The notes under the pieces: generated by a model | What the model saw: only the letters and a program-made list of their open reading frames with translations | Told to the model about the DNA's origin: nothing | Database searches by the model: none | Part shown: positions 5,298 to 8,849 of the stretch, piece by piece | How positions within the stretch are numbered: position 1 is the stretch's first letter | Layout: the number at the start of each line of letters is the position of its first letter | Made by a program: the position numbers and the translations under genes | Source: JAFMIX01 sp031371425 | GTDB lineage: Bacteria; Verrucomicrobiota; Verrucomicrobiia; Limisphaerales; JAFMIX01 | Length of the DNA: 8,849 nt | Direction: 5' to 3' | NCBI GenBank assembly: GCA_031371425.1 | Contig: JANMJO010000208.1 | Span: 1-8,849 of the forward strand

Positions 5298-6149
5298 ATG
5301 AAAATGTTCCAGACCGGCTTCGTCCTGCTCTTGCTTTCCCTGTCCGCCGCCATCGCGCAGGTGACGGTGGAGGTGGTGCCGGCGCAGGCGCAGTTTCTGC
5401 CGGACGAGTCGCTTTTTGTGAAGGTGCGTGTCTCGAATCTTTCCGGCAAGACGCTGGCGCTGGGCGCGGATCAGGAGTGGTTGAAGCTTTCTGTGGAATC
5501 CCGGGAAGGCTTTGTCGTTTCCAAGTCGGGCGAGGTGCCGGTGCAGGGCGAGTTCACTCTGGATTCCTCCAAGGTGGCGGTCAAGCGGCTGGATCTCGCG
5601 CCGTGTTTCAGCTTGTTGCGGCCGGGGTGTTACACGGTGACGGCGACGGTGCGCGTGCCGGGCTGGGTGCAGGAATTCAGCAGCCCGCCCGTGGCGTTCG
5701 ACATCATTCAGGGGACGAAGTTGTGGGAGCAGGAATTCGGCGTGCCTTCCACGAACGCCGTCGCTGGCGAGCCGGAGGTGCGCAAGTATGTGCTGCAACA
5801 GGCGAATTATCTCAAGCAACTCCAGCTTTACGTGCGCGTCTCGGATGGCGCGGGGGCGAAGACTTTCAGGGTGTGTTCAATCGGGAGGATGGTTTCGTTC
5901 AGTCAGCCGGAGACGCAGTTGGATAAGTTCAGCCGTCTCCATGTGCTGTGGCAGACGGGCGCGAGGGCCTTCGCCTACCGCATCGTGAATCCGGATGGCG
6001 AAGTCATCGGGCAGCAGACTTACGACTACACCGCCACGCGGCCCAAGCTGCGGCTGAATGAGGACGGCAAGATTATCGTGAGCGGCGGCGCACAGCGGTT
6101 GACGCGTGATGACCTGCCGGCAAGCGCTCCGTTGCCGGCGAAACCCTAA
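5298..6149 (+). CDS. Secreted protein of unknown function, Verrucomicrobiota-type
   Basis: The 283-residue protein has a clear signal peptide: K at 2, a hydrophobic core LLLLSLSAA, and a probable cleavage after AIA at 18-20. The mature part begins with a beta-rich section (about 21-135; VTVEVVPAQ, LFVKVRVSNLSG, CYTVTATVRVPG) that looks like an Ig-like or bacterial alpha-2-macroglobulin-style strand arrangement. A second section (about 160-260; YVLQQANYLKQLQLYVRV, KFSRLHVLWQTGARAFAY, NPDGEVIGQQTYDY) seems to be a separate beta domain. I recognise no catalytic motif. Two Met codons (5298 and 5304) are possible starts; both keep the signal peptide, and no Shine-Dalgarno decides. The stop codon directly touches the stop codon of the opposite-strand gene at 6150, so there is no room for a separate terminator. 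G+C is high. Confidence 0.8.
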   Translation: MKMFQTGFVLLLLSLSAAIAQVTVEVVPAQAQFLPDESLFVKVRVSNLSGKTLALGADQEWLKLSVESREGFVVSKSGEVPVQGEFTLDSSKVAVKRLDLAPCFSLLRPGCYTVTATVRVPGWVQEFSSPPVAFDIIQGTKLWEQEFGVPSTNAVAGEPEVRKYVLQQANYLKQLQLYVRVSDGAGAKTFRVCSIGRMVSFSQPETQLDKFSRLHVLWQTGARAFAYRIVNPDGEVIGQQTYDYTATRPKLRLNEDGKIIVSGGAQRLTRDDLPASAPLPAKP

Positions 6150-7211
6150 TCACTCCCTCAAGTCTTTGGCCGACTGGATGCGGGTCTGGATGGCTTTGAC
6201 GATGGGCATGGCGCGGCCGATGGCGTTGGATTCCATCTGGCCGAAGAAGGATTCCATGGTCAGCTCCACCGCGCCGAGCATCTCACCATTGCGGTCGCGC
6301 AGGGGCATCACCACCGTGACGTTCTCGGTGCCCTTGGCGTAGTAGATGGACTCGCGCGTGAAGACATTCTGGTGCACCTCCGCGCCGGGCTGGCCGATAT
6401 CCGCCTCGTTCTTGCTGCCGAAAACAACCATCGTGCTGGCGTCGCCCTCCTTTTTCGGTGCGATGATTTTCAGCCCGCGCAGGCGCGAGTAGGTGGCGAG
6501 CATTTCGCCGATGACTTTTTGCGCGCGGGGTTCTCTGGGCGTGTAGGTCACCTGCGTGTCGGCGAAATAGCTCACGGAATCCGACTTGGTCCAGAGGCCG
6601 ACCTTGCCGCGCATGAAGGAATTGTCGTTGAGCGGCGGCATCAACGCCTTGCCATCGAGCCAGCAGGTAATCTGGTTGCCCTCGCATTGCACCTTCAGCT
6701 CGTGCCATTCGTTTTTAGTGATGACCACCTCCGGGCCGATGGGCGCGCTGCGAATGCCGCCGACGAATTTGTAGAAGCGCAGGTTGTTGTTCAGCGCGTT
6801 GGCGCGGATGACGTAGAAATTTTTCTCGTCCTGGATGCGGAACGCCACGCCCGCCATCTGCTCCACCGCGCCACTGACGATCTTGAACCGCGTGGTCAAC
6901 GTGAAATCGCCGAAGGTTTCCTCGTTGAAAACCAGCATGGGGAAATGCTCATCCGCCGCGTCCTGCGCGAGCTGTGCGATGACCGGGCGCTTGGTGTAAT
7001 TGGCGGCGTTGGGCGTGAGCGCCTGGAACTGCGAGGGCGCGCTATCCAGCAGCACCTGCCAGTTACCCGGCTTGCCTTCACCCGCAACGAGGCTGAGGAA
7101 ACCCACCGGCGGCTGGCCCACCGTGGAATCTTTCAAGTCGAATTTGCGTTCCGCCGCCAGCGCGGAAAAAGTCAGGGCGAGCGTGATCAGTCCAAGGAGA
7201 TATGTTCGCAT
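6150..7211 (-). CDS. Secreted LamG/DUF1080-like protein with possible Cache-like C-terminal domain
   Basis: The 353-residue protein starts with a signal peptide (MRTYLLGLITLALTFSALAA, cleavage near residue 20). Residues about 30-225 look like a concanavalin-type jelly roll of the DUF1080/GH16-like or LamG class: FGDFTLTTRFKIV, GVAFRIQDEKNFYVIRA, NEWHELKVQCEGNQITCWLDG and GKVGLWTKSDSVSYFAD match the 'low-resolution envelope, mass, ligand-cup' strand order of these carbohydrate-binding folds. Residues about 232-345 (KVIGEMLATYSRL, then VTVVMPLRDRNGEMLGAVELTM) resemble a Cache/PAS-like extracytoplasmic sensing domain, although no transmembrane helix or signalling domain follows, so ligand binding is only a suggestion. 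It probably works in the periplasm or on the surface. It converges on the 5298 gene with no intervening base. Upstream is a repeat-rich spacer, so it is unlikely to be tightly co-transcribed with the PhoH gene on the same strand. Confidence 0.75.
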   Translation of the reverse strand: MRTYLLGLITLALTFSALAAERKFDLKDSTVGQPPVGFLSLVAGEGKPGNWQVLLDSAPSQFQALTPNAANYTKRPVIAQLAQDAADEHFPMLVFNEETFGDFTLTTRFKIVSGAVEQMAGVAFRIQDEKNFYVIRANALNNNLRFYKFVGGIRSAPIGPEVVITKNEWHELKVQCEGNQITCWLDGKALMPPLNDNSFMRGKVGLWTKSDSVSYFADTQVTYTPREPRAQKVIGEMLATYSRLRGLKIIAPKKEGDASTMVVFGSKNEADIGQPGAEVHQNVFTRESIYYAKGTENVTVVMPLRDRNGEMLGAVELTMESFFGQMESNAIGRAMPIVKAIQTRIQSAKDLRE

Positions 7212-7218
7212 GCGCGCG

Positions 7219-7246
7219 AGTGTAGCAAACGAAAGAGGGGCGACAA
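7219..7246 (-). promoter_or_regulatory. Possible promoter of the LamG-like gene
   Basis: On the minus strand TTGTCG (7241-7246) and TACACT (7219-7224) are 16 bases apart and each match 4 of 6 sigma70 consensus bases. Transcription would start within a few bases of the ATG at 7211, giving a nearly leaderless message; this fits the absence of a Shine-Dalgarno. Support is consensus matching only. Confidence 0.3.
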
Positions 7247-7268
7247 GCGTTTGTGCCTGACGGAAGTG

Positions 7269-7300
7269 CTAATCTTAATCCTAATCCTAATCGTAATCGG
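7269..7300 (+). repeat. TAATCN hexamer array, left outer arm
   Basis: Five consecutive 6-bp units of the form NTAATC (CTAATC, TTAATC, CTAATC, CTAATC, GTAATC) occupy 7269-7298. The reverse complement of this array resembles the right arm at 7508-7549. Confidence 0.85.
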
Positions 7301-7316
7301 AACGATGCAGACCGTG

Positions 7317-7344
7317 TCCGCAGATGGCGCAGATTCCCGCAGAT
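7317..7344 (+). repeat. CGCAGAT-type repeat, left inner arm
   Basis: TCCGCAGATGGCGCAGAT (7317-7334) is an exact reverse complement of 7452-7469; after a mismatched triplet the pairing resumes with CGCAGAT (7338-7344). It is itself built of repeated CGCAGAT units, a type of dispersed intergenic repeat seen in several environmental bacterial lineages (from memory). Confidence 0.85.
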
Positions 7345-7441
7345 TTTCAAGGGGATGGAAACGGATTTTTTCAAAACACAAAACAACTCACTGTTCCGTG
7401 TGCCTTCACAATAATCCAGAGGCCGAGTTCGTTTTACTCTT

Positions 7442-7469
7442 ATCTGCGTCCATCTGCGCCATCTGCGGA
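7442..7469 (-). repeat. CGCAGAT-type repeat, right inner arm
   Basis: Inverted partner of 7317-7344: 25 of 28 positions can pair, with a 97-base interval between the arms. Read on the plus strand it has three ATCTGCG units. Confidence 0.85.
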
Positions 7470-7507
7470 TTCCTGACGCATGGCTTCGGCTTAATCCGTC
7501 AGCCGGA

Positions 7508-7549
7508 GATTACGATTATGATTACGATTAAGATTGGGATCGGGATTAC
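7508..7549 (-). repeat. GATTAN hexamer array, right outer arm, containing the PhoH stop codon
   Basis: Seven consecutive 6-bp units (GATTAC, GATTAT, GATTAC, GATTAA, GATTGG, GATCGG, GATTAC) run to 7549. On the minus strand they read as TAATC units in the same orientation as the PhoH gene, and the PhoH stop codon (7546-7548) is the TAA of the first unit. Confidence 0.85.
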
Positions 7550-8849
7550 AACAGATTCGCCGCGATCTCCGCCAGCTCGCTGCGCTCGCCCTTTTGCAGT
7601 TCGATGTGCGCCGCAATCGGTACTTCCTTAAACTTGCTGACGATGTAGTTGAAGCCGTTGGACGACGAATCAATGTAGGGGTTATCAATCTGATACGGGT
7701 CGCCGGTGAAGATGATCTTCGTGCCGGTGCCGACGCGCGTGACGATGGTCTTGGCTTCGAGCGGCGTGAGGTTCTGCGCCTCGTCAATGATCATGAATTG
7801 GTTCGCGATGCTGCGGCCCCGGATGTAGCTCAACGCCTCCACCACGATGCTGCCGCTGCGCATCAGGTCGGCGCTGCGGCGGTGGTCGTGGCCCATGTTC
7901 AGGTCGCTCAACATCTCCAGCGCGTCATGAATCGGCTGCATCCACGGCGCCAGTTTCTCATCGAGCGAGCCGGGCAGGAAGCCGAGTTCCTTGCCCATGG
8001 AAATGGTCGGGCGCGCGACGACGAGCCGGCGGAATTCGCGGTCCAGCACCGTGCGCTTCAACCCGGCGGCCATGGCGATCAAGGTCTTTCCCGTGCCCGC
8101 CTTGCCCATGAGCGTGACGAGCTTGATGCGGTCGTCGAGCAGCGCGTCCAAGGCGTAATGCTGCTCGCGGTTACGCGGCTTGATGCCCCACACGCCCTCG
8201 CGGTTGTCAATGATGGGAACGAGCTTCGTGCCGGTGGCGTCCACCTTGGTGAGCGCGGTGCGCTTGGGGTTCGACTCCTCGGAGAGCGTGCAATACTCGT
8301 TGGGATAATATTTCTTGCCGCCGTTGAGTTCGAGTTCGCCGTTGGCGCGGAAGGCCGCCATCTTTTCCGCGCTCACGGTGAGGTCCACCGTGCCGGTGTA
8401 AAGGTCGCGGATGAACACGCGGTCGGTCTCGTAATCTTCCGCCGCGAGGCCGAGCGCGTCGGCCTTGATGCGGAGGTTGATGTCTTTGCTGACGAGAATG
8501 GTGGCGTTCTTAGGCTGCGCCTTCTGGATGCTGGCGGCGAGCGCGAGGATGCGGTTATCCACCGTGTGACTTTTGAAGCCGGGCGCGGACTCGCCGTTCT
8601 TGTGGAAGGCGATTTTGAGTTTGCCGCCGTTGGGCAGTTTCACACCCGCGCTCAAACTGCCGGTGCCGCGGAAGCCGTCGAGCATGCGCGAAACGGTGCG
8701 GGCGTTCTGGCCGAGTTCGGAGGACTCGCGCTTGAAGCGGTCAATCTCCTCAATCACCTCGATGGGGATGAGGACGCTGTTGTCGGTGAAGCTGAGGATT
8801 GAGTCGGGGTCGTGGAGGAGGACGTTGGTGTCGAGTATGTAGTTTTTCA
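7546..8849 (-). CDS. PIN domain-PhoH family ATPase (PhoH2-like), first base of start codon outside the window
   Basis: The frame stays open from the edge and reads (M)KNYILDTNVLLHDPDS, so only the first base of the presumed ATG is missing; a GTG at 8757 is internal. Full length is about 434 residues, typical for PIN-PhoH proteins. The N-terminal PIN-type nuclease domain (about 1-150) shows the DTNVLLHD motif with Asp7, the acidic IEVIEEID segment at about 30-37 and LVSKDINLRIKAD at about 119-131. The C-terminal PhoH ATPase domain has Walker A GKAGTGKT at about 249-256, then ARPTISMGKELGFLPG, Walker B MIIDEAQNLTP with DEAQ at about 356-359, and TGDPYQID at about 382-389. Such proteins are RNA-unwinding and RNA-cleaving enzymes in studied members. 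All expected motifs are present, so it should be active in the cytoplasm. The stop codon lies within a hexamer repeat array. Confidence 0.95.
   Translation of the reverse strand, partial: KNYILDTNVLLHDPDSILSFTDNSVLIPIEVIEEIDRFKRESSELGQNARTVSRMLDGFRGTGSLSAGVKLPNGGKLKIAFHKNGESAPGFKSHTVDNRILALAASIQKAQPKNATILVSKDINLRIKADALGLAAEDYETDRVFIRDLYTGTVDLTVSAEKMAAFRANGELELNGGKKYYPNEYCTLSEESNPKRTALTKVDATGTKLVPIIDNREGVWGIKPRNREQHYALDALLDDRIKLVTLMGKAGTGKTLIAMAAGLKRTVLDREFRRLVVARPTISMGKELGFLPGSLDEKLAPWMQPIHDALEMLSDLNMGHDHRRSADLMRSGSIVVEALSYIRGRSIANQFMIIDEAQNLTPLEAKTIVTRVGTGTKIIFTGDPYQIDNPYIDSSSNGFNYIVSKFKEVPIAAHIELQKGERSELAEIAANLL

Larger units (their letters stand above)
7212..7545. other. Repeat-rich 334-bp spacer between PhoH and LamG-like genes
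   Basis: No gene is convincing here. The spacer is built from two nested inverted repeats: outer TAATCN hexamer arrays and inner CGCAGAT-type arms, listed separately. The central 97 bases (7345-7441) are unstructured to the eye, with an A/T-rich patch near 7363-7385. Confidence 0.7.

Noticed and set aside
5147..5926. Plus-strand frame of 259 codons starting MARKL
   Set aside because: The first five codons are the transposase relic and the rest is out of frame with the secreted protein at 5298; the glycine/arginine/alanine-rich text is a shadow.
6144..6155. Directly abutting stop codons of convergent genes as a special signal
   Set aside because: Tight convergent gene pairs are common in bacteria; no hairpin or other signal is seen at the joint.
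7269..7300. TAATCC units as telomere-like or CRISPR repeats
   Set aside because: The units are contiguous hexamers without spacers, only five long, and mirrored at 7508-7549; they are simple intergenic arrays.
6372..7631. Long plus-strand open frame of 419 codons
   Set aside because: It is antisense to the LamG-like gene and runs through the repeat spacer; its translation is rich in His/Arg/Ala runs and has no domain pattern, while the minus strand has a signal peptide and a recognisable fold.
7534..8802. Plus-strand open frame of 422 codons
   Set aside because: It is antisense to the PIN-PhoH gene, whose motifs are unambiguous; a high-G+C shadow frame.

Overview
The window looks like a piece of a Verrucomicrobiota-type genome (Pedosphaera/Limisphaera-like). 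This is an inference from gene content: a PIN-PhoH ATPase, a secreted GH28-like glycosidase, a secreted DUF1080/LamG-like protein, several exported proteins of unknown function, a RAYT-type transposase relic and hexanucleotide-type intergenic repeats. No rRNA, tRNA, CRISPR array or intact transposase was seen.

Left block (1-1862, + strand): two tandem paralogues of a secreted protein with a carboxypeptidase-regulatory-like (Ig-fold) domain. The first is cut by the window edge and appears to end early through a frameshift in a G-run; the second is complete. Both are visibly poorer in G+C than the genes further right.

Middle block (1863-5297): a rearranged, accessory-looking stretch. It holds the 5' stub of a secreted-protein gene, a roughly 296-bp element bounded by perfect 24-bp inverted repeats that carries the first 46 codons of a REP-associated (Y1/IS200-like) transposase, a GH28-like pectin-type glycosidase gene starting only 18 bp after that element, and a lower-G+C gene that resembles a SitI6/double-CxxCG-type immunity protein but has lost the cysteines. 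A 73-bp relic of the left end of the same element follows. A 21-bp exact inverted repeat (1889-1909 and 5220-5240) brackets the whole block.

Right block (5298-8849): a higher-G+C, more chromosomal-looking region. A secreted protein of unknown function (+) converges, stop codon to stop codon with no gap, on a secreted LamG-like protein with a possible sensor-like C-terminal domain (-). Upstream of the latter is a 330-bp spacer with two nested inverted repeats (TAATCN hexamer arrays outside, CGCAGAT-type repeats inside). A nearly complete PIN-PhoH gene (-) follows, missing only the first base of its start codon at the window edge.

Functionally, the GH28 enzyme and the DUF1080-like protein suggest an exported polysaccharide-handling lifestyle. 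The immunity-like gene without a visible toxin, the transposase relics and the base-composition change suggest that the middle block was acquired or reshuffled.
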